DNA of 34,710 nt from Streptomyces sp. SM1 (lineage in GTDB: Bacteria > Actinomycetota > Actinomycetes > Streptomycetales > Streptomycetaceae): NCBI RefSeq assembly GCF_002910825.1, contig NZ_NEUB01001044.1, forward strand, positions 1 to 34,710, in the 5' to 3' direction. The position numbers and the translations under genes were made by a program. Under the pieces are notes generated by a model, which worked only from the letters and a program-made list of their open reading frames with translations, was not told the DNA's origin and did no database searches. Shown one piece after another: positions 25,092 to 34,284 of the stretch. How positions within the stretch are numbered: the stretch's first letter is position 1; every line of letters begins with the position of its first letter.

Positions 25092-25469
25092 TCACGCCGA
25101 ATCGTCGGCCAGGGCCGCCTCGAGAGTGTCGTGGACGGTGAACACCGCGTCCGCACCCGTGATCTCGAACACCCGAGCGACCACGGACTGCATTCCCGCG
25201 AGATGGACACCGCCTCCGGCGGCCTCGGCCTTGAGCCGGGCACCGAGCAGCACGTTCAGCCCTGTTGAGTCACAGAACTCCAGCCTGGAGCAGTCGATGA
25301 CAAGACGCTTGAATCCCTTGGCGAGGCAGCCCTCGAGTGGCTCGCGCAACAGGTCGGCGGTGTGGTGATCCAACTCACCCGCCGGAGTCACGACGGCACT
25401 GGGGCCCTCTTCTCGCACCTCGACCAGAAGCCGGCCCGACTGTGCGCTGCCGACCGTCCCGCGGTCCAT
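25092..25469 (-). CDS. STAS-domain anti-sigma factor antagonist (RsbV-like)
   Basis: This 125-aa STAS protein probably frees the sigma factor by binding the anti-sigma kinase when unphosphorylated. The signature LVIDCSRLEFCDSTGLNVLLGA holds the Ser of DSTG that such kinases phosphorylate; AVVTPAGELDHHTADLLREPLEG is the N-terminal strand-helix. The start at 25469 (MDRGTVG) has GGGAGAG upstream; the open frame before it is rejected. It is divergent from the sigma gene across about 250 bp of unusually AT-rich DNA. Confidence 0.9.
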   Translation of the reverse strand: MDRGTVGSAQSGRLLVEVREEGPSAVVTPAGELDHHTADLLREPLEGCLAKGFKRLVIDCSRLEFCDSTGLNVLLGARLKAEAAGGGVHLAGMQSVVARVFEITGADAVFTVHDTLEAALADDSA

Positions 25470-25721
25470 GCCGTCTCTCTCTCCCGACTCCGTGGCTGCT
25501 TGCTGACGCCTCTGAACATTACGCCTTCCGGCCACGCATCGACACTCTAACAATCACGCACAAACGGACATATACACACAAAATGCACTTGCGATGTGCT
25601 TGCGGGAGCCGGTAGGGCTAGTAAAGACACGTAAACCGACACGGCCGGCTTTGGAGGCGCCGCACACCGCAGTGCACGTATCGGCTTCGGCAGCCATATG
25701 CCGAGAACGATGGAGGACATC
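25470..25721. promoter_or_regulatory. AT-rich divergent promoter region of the partner-switching module
   Basis: The region between the STAS and sigma genes is clearly less GC-rich than the rest, especially 25545-25625 (runs such as CATATACACACAAAATGCAC). It must contain promoters for both. I see TTGCGG at 25601-25606 and TAGTAAAG nearby at 25619-25626, and TAGAGT on the minus strand, but no pair with standard spacing on which I would rely. Confidence 0.45.
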
Positions 25722-26636
25722 ATGTCACCCCGGCTCGACGCATCGCCTACCCCTGAAGCGACGTCGACACCACATCCGGAACATCTGGATCCCATCGAAC
25801 AGGACGATATGGGTGTCGTCCCGGACGATCTGCTCGCCGGACTGCCGGAGATCCCGCCGTACGACGAGGTGGGCCCGGTCGACGCACGGGCTCTGTCCAA
25901 GACCCTCTTCGAGCGCCTCGAGTCGCTGGAGGAAGGCACCCAGGAGTACTCGTACGTACGCAATACGCTCGTCGAACTGAACCTGGCGCTGGTCAAGTTC
26001 GCCGCCTCCCGCTTCCGCTCGCGCAGCGAGCCGATGGAGGACATCATCCAGGTCGGCACCGTCGGCCTGATCAAGGCGATCGACCGCTTCGAACTGTCGC
26101 GCGGTGTGGAATTCCCCACTTTCGCGATGCCGACCATCATCGGCGAGATCAAGCGCTTCTTCCGGGACACCTCGTGGTCCGTGCGCGTACCGCGCCGGCT
26201 CCAGGAGCTCCGGCTCGACCTGGCCAAGGCCGGTGACGAACTCGCCCAGCAGCTCGACCGCGCGCCGACGGTGGCCGAGCTGGCGGAACGTCTGGGCATC
26301 ACCAACGACGAGGTCGTCGAGGGCATGGCCGCGTCGAACGCCTACACCGCCTCCTCGCTGGACGCCCAGCCGGAGGAGGACGACGCCGAGGGCGCGCTGG
26401 CGGACCGGATCGGTTACGAGGACCACGGGCTCGAAGGCATCGAGTACGTCGAGTCGTTGAAGCCGCTGATCGCCGAACTGCCGCCGCGGGACCGGAAGAT
26501 CCTCTCCCTGCGTTTCGTCGCGGGCATGACCCAGTCGGAGATCGGCGAGGAGCTGGGCATCTCCCAGATGCACGTCTCCCGTCTGCTGTCGCGGACGCTG
26601 GTGAAACTGCGCAAGGGGCTCACGGCCGAGGACTGA
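25722..26636 (+). CDS. SigB/SigF-family RNA polymerase sigma factor
   Basis: This stress or differentiation sigma factor has 304 aa. Region 2 contains LVKFAASRFRSRSEPMEDIIQVGTVGLIKAIDRFELSRGVEFPTFAMPTIIGEIKRFFRD, region 3 APTVAELAERLGITNDEVVEGM, and region 4 ends with the helix-turn-helix MTQSEIGEELGISQMHVSRLLSRTLVKLRKGL. A variable acidic N-terminus (1-60) precedes them. I chose the ATG at 25722 because TGGAGGA lies just upstream; ATGs at 25698 and 25710 are in frame. Anti-sigma and anti-anti-sigma genes next door indicate partner-switching control. From memory this corresponds to S. coelicolor SigI. Confidence 0.93.
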   Translation: MSPRLDASPTPEATSTPHPEHLDPIEQDDMGVVPDDLLAGLPEIPPYDEVGPVDARALSKTLFERLESLEEGTQEYSYVRNTLVELNLALVKFAASRFRSRSEPMEDIIQVGTVGLIKAIDRFELSRGVEFPTFAMPTIIGEIKRFFRDTSWSVRVPRRLQELRLDLAKAGDELAQQLDRAPTVAELAERLGITNDEVVEGMAASNAYTASSLDAQPEEDDAEGALADRIGYEDHGLEGIEYVESLKPLIAELPPRDRKILSLRFVAGMTQSEIGEELGISQMHVSRLLSRTLVKLRKGLTAED

Positions 26637-26662
26637 TCCTCGCCGGGTGACGCTTGTCCTCC

Positions 26663-26694
26663 AGGGGGGCGGTCCGCAGCCGGGCCGCCCCCCT
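26663..26694. terminator. Bidirectional terminator between the sigma gene and hutI
   Basis: A 13-bp stem (AGGGGGGCGGTCC with GGGCCGCCCCCCT, one G-T pair) has a 6-nt loop. It begins 26 nt after the sigma stop and lies 87 nt beyond the hutI stop on the other strand, so it can end both operons. Confidence 0.8.
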
Positions 26695-26780
26695 TCGGGC
26701 TGCCGTGACGCCCTCCCGGCGGCCGGCGGCCCTCCCCTCGGCCGGTTGCCCGTCCGGTGACCTTCCGCCGGTCCGCCCGG

Positions 26781-27953
26781 TCACACCTCGCGTACGCCCC
26801 GGCGCCACACCCCGGCGACCAGCGGGACGCCCGGCCGGTAGGCGAGGTGGACATGGCTCGGGGCGTCGAGGAGCGTGAGATCCGCGTACGCGCCCGGGGC
26901 CAGCCGGCCGATGTCGGTACGGCGCAGGGCCGCCGCGCCGCCCGCGGTGGCCGACCAGACCGCCTCGTCCGGTGTCATCCCCATGTCCCGTACCGCGAGG
27001 GCGATGCAGAAGGGGACGGAGGACGTGAAGGACGAGCCGGGGTTGCAGTCCGTGGACAGTGCGACCGTCGCCCCGGCGTCCAGCAGCCGGCGGGCGTCCG
27101 GCCAGTCGGCGCGGGTGGAGAACTCGGCGCCGGGCAGCAGGGTGGCGACCGTGCGGCTGTTCGCGAGGGCGTCCACGTCGGCGTCGGTGAGGTGGGTGCA
27201 GTGGTCGGCGCTGGCCGCGTCGAGTTCGACGGCGAGCCGCACGCCGGGGCCGTACGAGAGCTGGTTGGCGTGGACGCGCGGGTGCAGGCCCTTGGCCCTG
27301 CCCGCGGTGAGGACCGCGCGGGCCTGGTCGCCGTCGAAGGCGCCCTTCTCGCAGAAGACGTCGATCCAGCGGGCGTGCGGCGCGCAGGCGTCCAGCATCG
27401 GGCCGGTGACCAGGTCGACGTACCCGGCCGGGTCCCCGGCGTACTCGGGGGCGACGATGTGGGCGCCGAGGAAGGTGACCTCGTCGGTGTGCCGGGCCGC
27501 CAGGCGCAGGGCGCGGGCCTCGTCCTCGGTGGTCAGACCGTAGCCGGACTTGGTCTCGAAGGTCGTGGTGCCCTGGCGCAGGGCTTCCGTGAGGTGGCGG
27601 GTGAGGTTCGCCTCCAGTTCGGCGTCGCTCGCGGCCCGGGTGGCCGCCACGGTCGTACGGATGCCGCCCGCGCTGTAGGGGCGGCCGGACATCCTGGCGT
27701 TGAACTCCTCGGTGCGGTCGCCCGCGAAGACGAGGTGGGAGTGGGAGTCGACGAAGCCCGGGAGGACCGCCCGGCCCCCGGCGTCGACCCGGTTGTCAGT
27801 GGCGGGTGCTTTGCTTGATTCACCGGTCCACACGACGCGGTCGCCCTCGATGACGACGGCCGCGTCCCGGACCAGACCGAGGGACGAGCAGTCACCGAGG
27901 GAGGGGTCGTTGGTGACCAGCGTGGCGATGTTGCTGATGACGGTGCTGCTCAT
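26781..27953 (-). CDS. hutI: Imidazolonepropionase HutI
   Basis: HutI hydrolyses 4-imidazolone-5-propionate to N-formimino-L-glutamate, the third step of histidine breakdown. The 390-aa amidohydrolase-fold protein has the metal site [10 protein letters not shown] near residue 70, the [17 protein letters not shown] substrate loop, [26 protein letters not shown], and [11 protein letters not shown] with the catalytic Asp. The start at 27953 has GAGGA 5 nt upstream; the frame is open into hutF but is rejected there. It lies 20 nt after the hutF stop and is the last gene of the operon. Residues 46-54 (SSKAPATDN) use unusually AT-rich codons. Confidence 0.96.
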   Translation of the reverse strand: MSSTVISNIATLVTNDPSLGDCSSLGLVRDAAVVIEGDRVVWTGESSKAPATDNRVDAGGRAVLPGFVDSHSHLVFAGDRTEEFNARMSGRPYSAGGIRTTVAATRAASDAELEANLTRHLTEALRQGTTTFETKSGYGLTTEDEARALRLAARHTDEVTFLGAHIVAPEYAGDPAGYVDLVTGPMLDACAPHARWIDVFCEKGAFDGDQARAVLTAGRAKGLHPRVHANQLSYGPGVRLAVELDAASADHCTHLTDADVDALANSRTVATLLPGAEFSTRADWPDARRLLDAGATVALSTDCNPGSSFTSSVPFCIALAVRDMGMTPDEAVWSATAGGAAALRRTDIGRLAPGAYADLTLLDAPSHVHLAYRPGVPLVAGVWRRGVREV

Positions 27954-27973
27954 GGTGTCCTCGTGGGTGGTGG

Positions 27974-29356
27974 TCAGGCGCGCAGGGCTTCGACGGCCCG
28001 CGCGAGGGCTCCGGGCACATCGGGGACCAGCGTGTGCACCCCGTCGCGCACGACGTGCCGGCCGGCCACGACCGTGTGGCGTACGTCCGCCGCCGTCGCG
28101 GCGAATACGGCCGTCTCGGCGCCGAACCGGGGCAGTGGCCCCGCTGTTCTGACCGAGTCGAGGGCGAGGGTGACGAGGTCGGCGCGCGCCCCGGCCTCGA
28201 TGGCGCCGATGCCGTCCCAGCCGAGGGCGGCGTGTCCGTCGGCGGAGGCGGCCCGCAGCAGCGCGGCGGCCGTCCAGTGGCCGCGGGTGCGGGTGCGCAG
28301 GCGCTCGTTCAGCTCCATCGCGCGCGCCTCTTCGAACAGGTCGATCACGGCGTGGCTGTCGGAGCCGAGGGAGAGCGGGGACCCCTCGTTCTGCAGGGCC
28401 GCGGCGGGGCCGATGCCGTCGGCGAGGTCCCGTTCGGTCGTCGGGCACATACAGGTGCCGGTGCCGCTGCCGCCGATGAGGGAGATGTCCTCGGCGGTGA
28501 GATGGGTGTTGTGGACGCCGGTGGTGCGTGGTCCGAGAACGCCGTGCACGGCCAGGAGCTGGGCCGGGGTGCAGCCGTGGATCTCGCGGCAGGCGTCGTT
28601 CTCGGCGGTCTGCTCGGACAGATGCACATGGAGCGGGGCCCGCCGCTCCTGGGCCCACCGTGCCACGGTCGCCAGCTGCTCCGCCGGTACGGCCCGGACG
28701 GAGTGGATCGCCGCACCGATCCGTGCGTGGTCCTGTTCCTTGAGAAGTGAACAGCGTTCGGCCCAGGCGTCCGCGTCGCCGTCGTTGAAGCGGAGCTGGT
28801 GGGTGGTGGGCGGCTGTCCGAAGCCGGAGGAGAGATAGGCGGTGTCGAGGAGGGTGATCCGGACACCGGCTTCGGCGGCGGCCGCGACCAGCGCCTCGCC
28901 CATGGCGTTGGGGTCGGCGTAGGGCGTGCCGCCGGGGGTGTGGTGGACGTAGTGGAACTCGCCGACCGTCGTGATGCCCGCCAGGGCCATCTCCGCGTAC
29001 ACCGCCCGGGCGAGGGCCCGGTAGGTGTCCGGGGTGAGCCGGTCGGCCGTGGCGTACATGATCTCGCGCCAGGTCCAGAAGGTCCCGGAGCCCACCTGGG
29101 CGGTGGAGCGCAGGGCGCGGTGGAAGGCGTGGCTGTGCGCGTTGGCCAGCCCGGGAAGGGTCAGTCCGCGCAGCACCTCGGCGCCGGGCGGCGGGGCGGG
29201 CGTGTCCGGGCGGACGGCGGTGATGCGGCCGTCCGCGACCTCCAGGGTGACGCCTGGCGCGATGGGGGTCCCCCCTGCTCGGGCGGAGCCGAGAGCTTGG
29301 GGGAGAGTGCCGAGCCAGGCGTGCTCCAGCCAGTACGTCCGCGGGGTGACTGTCAC
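27974..29356 (-). CDS. hutF: Formimidoylglutamate deiminase HutF
   Basis: HutF converts N-formimino-L-glutamate to N-formyl-L-glutamate and ammonia. The 460-aa amidohydrolase has the zinc-site motifs [29 protein letters not shown] and LGSDSHA, and the conserved [11 protein letters not shown]. Its presence shows that the five-step route through N-formylglutamate is used. The GTG at 29356 overlaps the stop of the preceding M20 gene (GTGA). Residues 18-32 ([15 protein letters not shown]) are encoded by a dispersed Streptomyces repeat, an odd in-frame insertion in the N-terminal beta region, far from the active site. I expect the enzyme to be active. Confidence 0.94.
   Translation of the reverse strand: MTVTPRTYWLEHAWLGTLPQALGSARAGGTPIAPGVTLEVADGRITAVRPDTPAPPPGAEVLRGLTLPGLANAHSHAFHRALRSTAQVGSGTFWTWREIMYATADRLTPDTYRALARAVYAEMALAGITTVGEFHYVHHTPGGTPYADPNAMGEALVAAAAEAGVRITLLDTAYLSSGFGQPPTTHQLRFNDGDADAWAERCSLLKEQDHARIGAAIHSVRAVPAEQLATVARWAQERRAPLHVHLSEQTAENDACREIHGCTPAQLLAVHGVLGPRTTGVHNTHLTAEDISLIGGSGTGTCMCPTTERDLADGIGPAAALQNEGSPLSLGSDSHAVIDLFEEARAMELNERLRTRTRGHWTAAALLRAASADGHAALGWDGIGAIEAGARADLVTLALDSVRTAGPLPRFGAETAVFAATAADVRHTVVAGRHVVRDGVHTLVPDVPGALARAVEALRA
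29263..29307. repeat. Dispersed Streptomyces palindromic element inside hutF
   Basis: On the minus strand the sequence reads CTCCCCCAAGCTCTCGG, then CTCCGCCCGAGCAGGGGGG, then ACCCCCAT. This is, by memory, one of the most common intergenic repeats of the genus, with complementary ends and a CTCGG/CCGAG core. A relative occurs between genes at 16458-16500. Here it is read as protein, in frame, near the N-terminus of HutF. Confidence 0.8.
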
Positions 29357-31044
29357 GTGCGGGCCAGTCCTTCCAGTACGTCGGCGAGGGCGAGGACTCC
29401 GGCCACGCAGTCGTCCTCGGTCACGTACTCGGCCGGGGAGTGCGAGACACCGGTCGGGTTGCGCACGAACAGCATGGCGGTCGGGACGCGCCCGGAGAGG
29501 ATCCCGGCGTCGTGTCCGGCGCCGGTGCCGAGGACGGGCACCGTGAGGTCCGTGTCGGTGCCCAGGATGCGGGCGAGTTCGTCACGCAGGGCGTGGTCGA
29601 ACTCGACGACGGGCGTGAAGGACTCGCGTTCGACGCCGAGGTCCACGCCGTGGGCGGCGGCGTAGGCGCGGGCGGCCTTCTCCACGCCGCCGACCACGGC
29701 GTCCAGGCGCTCCTGGTCGGCGGCGCGGGAGTCGAGCCAGCCGCGCACCAGCGAGGGGATGGCGTTGACGCCGTTCGGCTCGACGGCGATCTTGCCGAAG
29801 GTGGCGACGGCACCGGCGAGTTCGGCCTCGCGGCGGGCGGCGAGGACGGTCTCGGCGTACGACAGCATGGGGTCGCGGCGGTCGGCGAGCCGGGTGGTGC
29901 CGGCGTGGTTGGCCTCCCCGCGGAAGTCGAACCGCCAGCGGCCGTGCGGCCAGATGGCGGACGCGATGCCGATACGGTCGCCGGACAGGTCCAGGGCGCG
30001 TCCCTGCTCGACGTGGAGTTCGACGAAGGCGCCGATACGGTCCAGCCGTTCGGGGTCGGCGCCGATGGCGTCGGGGTCGTACCCGGCGGCCTCCATGGCC
30101 CGCGGGAGTGTGATGCCGTCGGCGTCGGTGAGCCGGTGGGCCTGCTCGGCCGTGAGCGCGCCCGCGGTGAGCCGTGAGCCGACACAGGCGAGTCCGAACC
30201 GCGCGCCCTCCTCGTCCCCGAAGTTGACGATGCCGAGCGGCCTGGCCGACCGCACGCCCCTGTGGCGCAGTTCGTCGAGGGCGGCGAAGGCGGACACGAC
30301 CCCGAGGGGCCCGTCGAAGGCGCCGCCGTCGGGGACGGAGTCGAGGTGCGACCCGGTGACCACGGCGTCCCCCCGCGCGGGGTCGCCGAGCCAGGCCCAC
30401 TGGTTCCCGTTCCGGTCGACCTCGTAGGCCAGCCGCCGGCTGCGGGCCTGTTCCTCGAACCAGCTCCGGCAGTCGGAGTCGGCCCCCGTCCAGGCGAACC
30501 GCCGGTACCCACCGGAGGCGGCGTCGCGCCCGACGGGCAGCAGCTGACGCCACATCTCATGGAAGTCGTCCCCCCGGCCGGACTCAGGACCGCCACCGGG
30601 CCGCCGTTCACCGGCCCACCGGCCGTGCGCGCCGCCCGTCCCGCCGGACTCCGGACCTCCGCCGGACCGAGAACCACCGCCGGGCTGGGTACCACCGGGA
30701 CGCTGCGGGCGGCCCTCGGGCCGAAGGTCATGCCCCGCCTCCTTGCCACCGCCGAGCCGGAGGCCACCCCGGGACTGTGAGCCGGCGGCGGACCGCGTGC
30801 CACTGCCGCCGGACTCCACATCACCACCAGGCCCTGGACCGTCCCCGGCCCGTGAGCCGACGGCGGGCTCCGGGTCATCGGCGAACCGCGGACCGCCGGC
30901 GGGCTGCGGGAAGTCGTTCCGCGGGGTGAGGGCTCCCTCGCTCCGTCGGGGCCGGGACCGGGGCAGGGTGGGCCCGGCCGGAGCAGCGGGCGGCGGCGAT
31001 CCGCCCGTCGCCCCGGCCGAGGAGTCGCCGTCGCCGTCCCTCAT
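29353..31044 (-). CDS. M20-family amidohydrolase with long disordered N-terminal extension
   Basis: The 563-aa product is a zinc amidohydrolase of the allantoate amidohydrolase / N-carbamoyl amino acid hydrolase group fused to an unusual tail. The catalytic core (residues 161-563, typical length) retains H233 (GSHLDS), D244 (FDGPLG), E278/E279 (GDEEG), H344 (ELHVEQG) and H511 (GAGHDAG). Residues 1-160 are Gly/Pro/Arg/Ser-rich with repeats such as GGGPESG (twice). The ATG at 31044 overlaps the hutU stop (ATGA), which supports translation of the tail; the first in-frame ATG near the core (30555) has no ribosome site. In a cluster with HutF but no HutG, it probably removes formate from N-formylglutamate. 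Confidence 0.88.
   Translation of the reverse strand: MRDGDGDSSAGATGGSPPPAAPAGPTLPRSRPRRSEGALTPRNDFPQPAGGPRFADDPEPAVGSRAGDGPGPGGDVESGGSGTRSAAGSQSRGGLRLGGGKEAGHDLRPEGRPQRPGGTQPGGGSRSGGGPESGGTGGAHGRWAGERRPGGGPESGRGDDFHEMWRQLLPVGRDAASGGYRRFAWTGADSDCRSWFEEQARSRRLAYEVDRNGNQWAWLGDPARGDAVVTGSHLDSVPDGGAFDGPLGVVSAFAALDELRHRGVRSARPLGIVNFGDEEGARFGLACVGSRLTAGALTAEQAHRLTDADGITLPRAMEAAGYDPDAIGADPERLDRIGAFVELHVEQGRALDLSGDRIGIASAIWPHGRWRFDFRGEANHAGTTRLADRRDPMLSYAETVLAARREAELAGAVATFGKIAVEPNGVNAIPSLVRGWLDSRAADQERLDAVVGGVEKAARAYAAAHGVDLGVERESFTPVVEFDHALRDELARILGTDTDLTVPVLGTGAGHDAGILSGRVPTAMLFVRNPTGVSHSPAEYVTEDDCVAGVLALADVLEGLART
30556..31000 (-). repeat. Low-complexity repeat DNA encoding the M20 N-terminal extension
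   Basis: The DNA for residues 15-163 of the M20 protein is made of imperfect copies of Gly/Ser/Pro/Arg-coding units (TCCGGCGGAGGTCCGGAGTC-like; protein GGGPESGG and GGGPESGRG, with GGGSRSGG and GGGKEAG as variants). It resembles in style the non-coding repeat tract at 12975-13549, though I cannot claim the same unit. Confidence 0.65.
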
Positions 31045-32741
31045 GCCGGGTCACCCTCACGCATCGGCACCCGCACGCCCCGCTCGCCCGCCACCGACTC
31101 CGCGATGTCGTACCCGGCGTCGACATGCCGGATGACACCCATCCCGGGGTCGTTCGTCAGCACCCGCCGGATCTTCTCCCCCGCCAGCGCCGTCCCGTCC
31201 GCCACCGTCACCTGCCCGGCGTGGAGGGACCGTCCCATGCCCACACCTCCACCGTGGTGGACGGACACCCACGACGCCCCGGACGCCACATTCACCATGG
31301 CGTTCAGCAGCGGCCAGTCGGCGATGGCGTCGGACCCGTCCAGCATCGCCTCCGTCTCCCGGTAGGGCGACGCCACCGATCCACAGTCGAGATGGTCCCG
31401 TCCGATGACGACCGGCGCGGCGAGCTCCCCGCTCGCGACCATGTCGTTGAACCGCTCGCCGGCCTTGTCGCGCTCGCCGTACCCGAGCCAGCAGATCCGG
31501 GCCGGGAGTCCCTGGAAGTGGACCCGCTCCCCCGCCAGTTTGATCCAGCGGGCCAGGGACTCGTTCTCCGGGAAGAGTTCCAGGATCGCCCGGTCGGTCT
31601 TGGCGATGTCGGCCGGGTCACCGGAGAGGGCGGCCCAGCGGAACGGGCCCTTGCCCTCGCAGAACAGCGGCCGGATGTAGGCCGGCACGAACCCCGGGAA
31701 GGCGAACGCGCGTCCGTAACCGGCGAGTTGCGCCTCACCGCGGATCGAGTTGCCGTAGTCGAAGACCTCGGCGCCGGCGTCCTGGAAGCCGACCATCGCC
31801 TCGACGTGCCGGGCCATGGACTCGCGGGCGCGGGTGGTGAAGCCGGCCGGGTCCTTCGCGGCGGCGCCGGCCATGTCCTCGAAGGCCATGCCGGCCGGGA
31901 GGTACGCCAGGGGGTCGTGGGCGGAGGTCTGGTCGGTGACGATGTCGAGGGGGGCGCCCATGGCGAGCAGCTGGGGAACCACGTCGGCGGCGTTGCCGAG
32001 GACGCCGACGGACAGCGGCCGCCGCCGGTCGCGGGCCTCGACGGCCAGCTCCAGGGCGTGGTCGAGGGAGTCGGCCTTCACGTCCAGGTACCGGTGCTCG
32101 ATGCGGCGCTCGATCGCGCGCGGATCGCAGTCGACGCAGATCGCGACACCGTCGTTCATCGTCACGGCGAGTGGCTGGGCGCCGCCCATGCCACCGAGGC
32201 CGGCGGTGAGGGTGATGGTTCCGGCGAGGGTGCCGTCGACCCCTCTGCCCGTCGAATGCAGCTTCGCGGCGACGGCGGCGAAGGTCTCGTAGGTGCCCTG
32301 GAGGATGCCCTGGGTGCCGATGTAGATCCAGGAGCCGGCGGTCATCTGCCCGTACATGGTCAGGCCGAGGGCCTCCAGGCGGCGGAACTCCTCCCAGTTG
32401 GCCCAGTCGCCGACGAGGTTGGAGTTGGCGATGAGGACACGCGGGGCCCACTCGTGGGTCTGCATGACACCGACGGGGCGGCCGGACTGGACGAGCATCG
32501 TCTCGTCCTGCTTGAGGGTCTTCAGCGTGCGGACCATGGCGTCGAAGGAACGCCAGTCGCGTGCCGCCCTGCCGGTGCCGCCGTAGACGACGAGCTTGTC
32601 GGGGTGCTCGGCGACCTCCGGGTCGAGGTTGTTCTGCAGCATCCGCAGGGCGGCCTCCTGCTGCCAGCCCAGGGCGCTCGGGGTGGTGCCGCGCGGCGCT
32701 CGGACGGGACGTGGTCCGGTTCCGGATCCGGGTCCGGCCAT
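31041..32741 (-). CDS. hutU: Urocanate hydratase HutU
   Basis: HutU converts urocanate to 4-imidazolone-5-propionate using tightly bound NAD+. The 566-aa protein has all family landmarks: [11 protein letters not shown] near the N-terminus, [41 protein letters not shown], the NAD-binding [10 protein letters not shown], the catalytic-Cys segment [19 protein letters not shown], and the C-terminal [17 protein letters not shown]. Length is normal. An AGGAGG ribosome site lies 7 nt before the ATG at 32741, and a good promoter with a palindrome lies further upstream. It is the first gene of the hut operon; hutH and a hut regulator are not in the window. Confidence 0.97.
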   Translation of the reverse strand: MAGPGSGTGPRPVRAPRGTTPSALGWQQEAALRMLQNNLDPEVAEHPDKLVVYGGTGRAARDWRSFDAMVRTLKTLKQDETMLVQSGRPVGVMQTHEWAPRVLIANSNLVGDWANWEEFRRLEALGLTMYGQMTAGSWIYIGTQGILQGTYETFAAVAAKLHSTGRGVDGTLAGTITLTAGLGGMGGAQPLAVTMNDGVAICVDCDPRAIERRIEHRYLDVKADSLDHALELAVEARDRRRPLSVGVLGNAADVVPQLLAMGAPLDIVTDQTSAHDPLAYLPAGMAFEDMAGAAAKDPAGFTTRARESMARHVEAMVGFQDAGAEVFDYGNSIRGEAQLAGYGRAFAFPGFVPAYIRPLFCEGKGPFRWAALSGDPADIAKTDRAILELFPENESLARWIKLAGERVHFQGLPARICWLGYGERDKAGERFNDMVASGELAAPVVIGRDHLDCGSVASPYRETEAMLDGSDAIADWPLLNAMVNVASGASWVSVHHGGGVGMGRSLHAGQVTVADGTALAGEKIRRVLTNDPGMGVIRHVDAGYDIAESVAGERGVRVPMREGDPA

Positions 32742-32779
32742 GGTGTGCCTCCTGGGGGCTGCGGATGATTACTGTAGAT

Positions 32780-32814
32780 ATTCATATCCTCGAATGGTGA
32801 ATAGAGCTAGTCAA
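32780..32814 (-). promoter_or_regulatory. hutU promoter with overlapping operator-like palindrome
   Basis: On the minus strand TTGACT (32814-32809) and GAGGAT (32791-32786) are 17 nt apart, close to the Streptomyces housekeeping consensus TTGAC(A/G)-17-TAG(A/G)(A/T)T. The initiation point would be near 32779. ATTCA-N13-TGAAT (32780-32802) overlaps the -10 and spacer, and GATAT-TC-ATATC (32777-32788) is a second dyad there. This is where a repressor of histidine catabolism would bind. It is also within 90 bp of the divergent decarboxylase start. Confidence 0.68.
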
Positions 32815-32862
32815 CAGGGGGGTGCGCCAGCGCGTCCGTACGAGGGATGTTTGGCTGGATAC

Positions 32863-34284
32863 ATGCGCGCGAACATGGAGAACACCGACCGGACGGGGGA
32901 CGCGGTGGCTTACGAGGACGGTCTGACGGACGAGGTGGACCCGCAGGGCACCGGGCGGGCGGCCCGGCGGGACGAGGCGGTGCGGGCCGCCGTGGAGCAG
33001 GGGCTGCTCGACGCCGACGTCCCCCTGGTGGCGCTGCTCGACGTGACCGGCATCCGGGAGTCGGCGGCCGGGCTGCGGGCGGCGTTCGACGCGGTGACGG
33101 CACCCGGCACCTCCGTGCTGCACGCCTTCGCGGTGAAGGCGAGCCCGCTGGTGCCCGTGCTGCGGCTGCTGCGCGAGGAGGGCATCGGCGCGGAGGTGGC
33201 GAGTCCGGGCGAGCTGGCGCTGGCCCGCGCGGCGGGGGTGGAGCCGGAGCGGACGGTCCTCGACTCACCCGCCAAGACGCCCGCCGAACTCCGGGAGGCG
33301 CTGGCGCTGGGTATCGCCGTGAACGCGGACAATCCGCAGGAGCTGGAGCGCATCGACGCCCTGATGGCCGGGTCCGGCTCCCGCTCCCCCCTCGGTATCC
33401 GGGTGAATCCGCAGGTCGGCGGCGGTTCCATCGAGGCGCTGTCCACGGCGACGGCGACCTCGAAGTTCGGGGTGGCGCTGCGCGACGAGGGGGCGCGTGA
33501 GTGGGTGGTGCGGGCGTATCTGGACCGGCCGTGGCTCACCCGGCTGCACACCCACTCCGGTTCCCAGGGCGTCGCGCTGTCGATGATGGCGCGGGGGGTC
33601 TCGGAGGCGTACGAGCTGGCGGAGGAGATCAACCGGCGTGCGGGGCGGCAGCAGGTCGACACCCTCGACATCGGCGGCGGCCTGCCGGTGAACTTCGCGT
33701 CCGAGGCGAGCAGCCCGACGTACGGGGAGTACGCGCGGGTGCTGAGCGAGACGGTACCGGGGCTGTTCGACGGACGGTACGGGCTGGTCACCGAGTTCGG
33801 CCGGTCGTTGCTGGCCAAGCACGGCACGGTGGTCGCGCGCGTGGAGTACGCCAAGAGCGCGGGCGGGCGCCCGGTCGCGGTGACGCACGCGGGCGTGCAG
33901 GTGGCGACGCGGACGGTGTACGCGCCGGGGTCGTGGCCGCTGAGGATCGCCGCGTACGACGCGAAGGGGCGGCCCAAGGAGGGGCCGGCGGTCGTGCAGG
34001 ACGTGGCGGGGCCGGCCTGCTTCGCGGGCGACCTGCTCGCCCAGGGGCAGGAGCTGCCGCTGCTGGAGCAGGGTGACTACGCGGCGGCGCTGGACACGGG
34101 CGCGTACTACTTCGCCCACCACTACGCGTACAACTCGCTCCCCCGCCCGGCCATCCACGGCTTCGCCCCGGACGACACGGGCGCGATCACCTTCGCGACC
34201 GTACGCCGCGCCCAGACGATCGAGGAGATCGTCGCCGAGTCAGGCACCACCCACACCGACGCCCTGACAGCCCTCACCCTCTGA
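32863..34284 (+). CDS. Fold-type III PLP-dependent decarboxylase (diaminopimelate decarboxylase-like)
   Basis: The 473-aa protein has the alanine-racemase-like barrel of the DapDC/ornithine decarboxylase group. K92 (AFAVKASP) should bind PLP; HTHSGSQG, DIGGGLPVNF and the partner-subunit Cys in GPACFAGD follow in the expected order. The phosphate-binding EPGR of most DapDC enzymes is EFGR here, and the C-terminal segment reads GAYYFAHHYAYNSLPRPA, unlike typical lysine-biosynthesis enzymes, so a different substrate is likely. The start is uncertain: ATG 32863 is used, with ATG 32875 and GTG 32904 (GGGGGA upstream) as alternatives. It is divergent from hutU with a shared control region. Confidence 0.85.
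   Translation: MRANMENTDRTGDAVAYEDGLTDEVDPQGTGRAARRDEAVRAAVEQGLLDADVPLVALLDVTGIRESAAGLRAAFDAVTAPGTSVLHAFAVKASPLVPVLRLLREEGIGAEVASPGELALARAAGVEPERTVLDSPAKTPAELREALALGIAVNADNPQELERIDALMAGSGSRSPLGIRVNPQVGGGSIEALSTATATSKFGVALRDEGAREWVVRAYLDRPWLTRLHTHSGSQGVALSMMARGVSEAYELAEEINRRAGRQQVDTLDIGGGLPVNFASEASSPTYGEYARVLSETVPGLFDGRYGLVTEFGRSLLAKHGTVVARVEYAKSAGGRPVAVTHAGVQVATRTVYAPGSWPLRIAAYDAKGRPKEGPAVVQDVAGPACFAGDLLAQGQELPLLEQGDYAAALDTGAYYFAHHYAYNSLPRPAIHGFAPDDTGAITFATVRRAQTIEEIVAESGTTHTDALTALTL

Noticed and set aside
27954..28658. Upstream extension of the HutI frame
   Set aside because: It is antisense-free but overlaps hutF in another frame, has no domain content, and the ATG at 27953 has a good ribosome site.
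29421..30878. 485-codon minus-strand frame overlapping the M20 gene
   Set aside because: It is a Pro/Ser/Thr/Arg-rich shadow frame; the M20 frame contains all zinc ligands and the family motifs.
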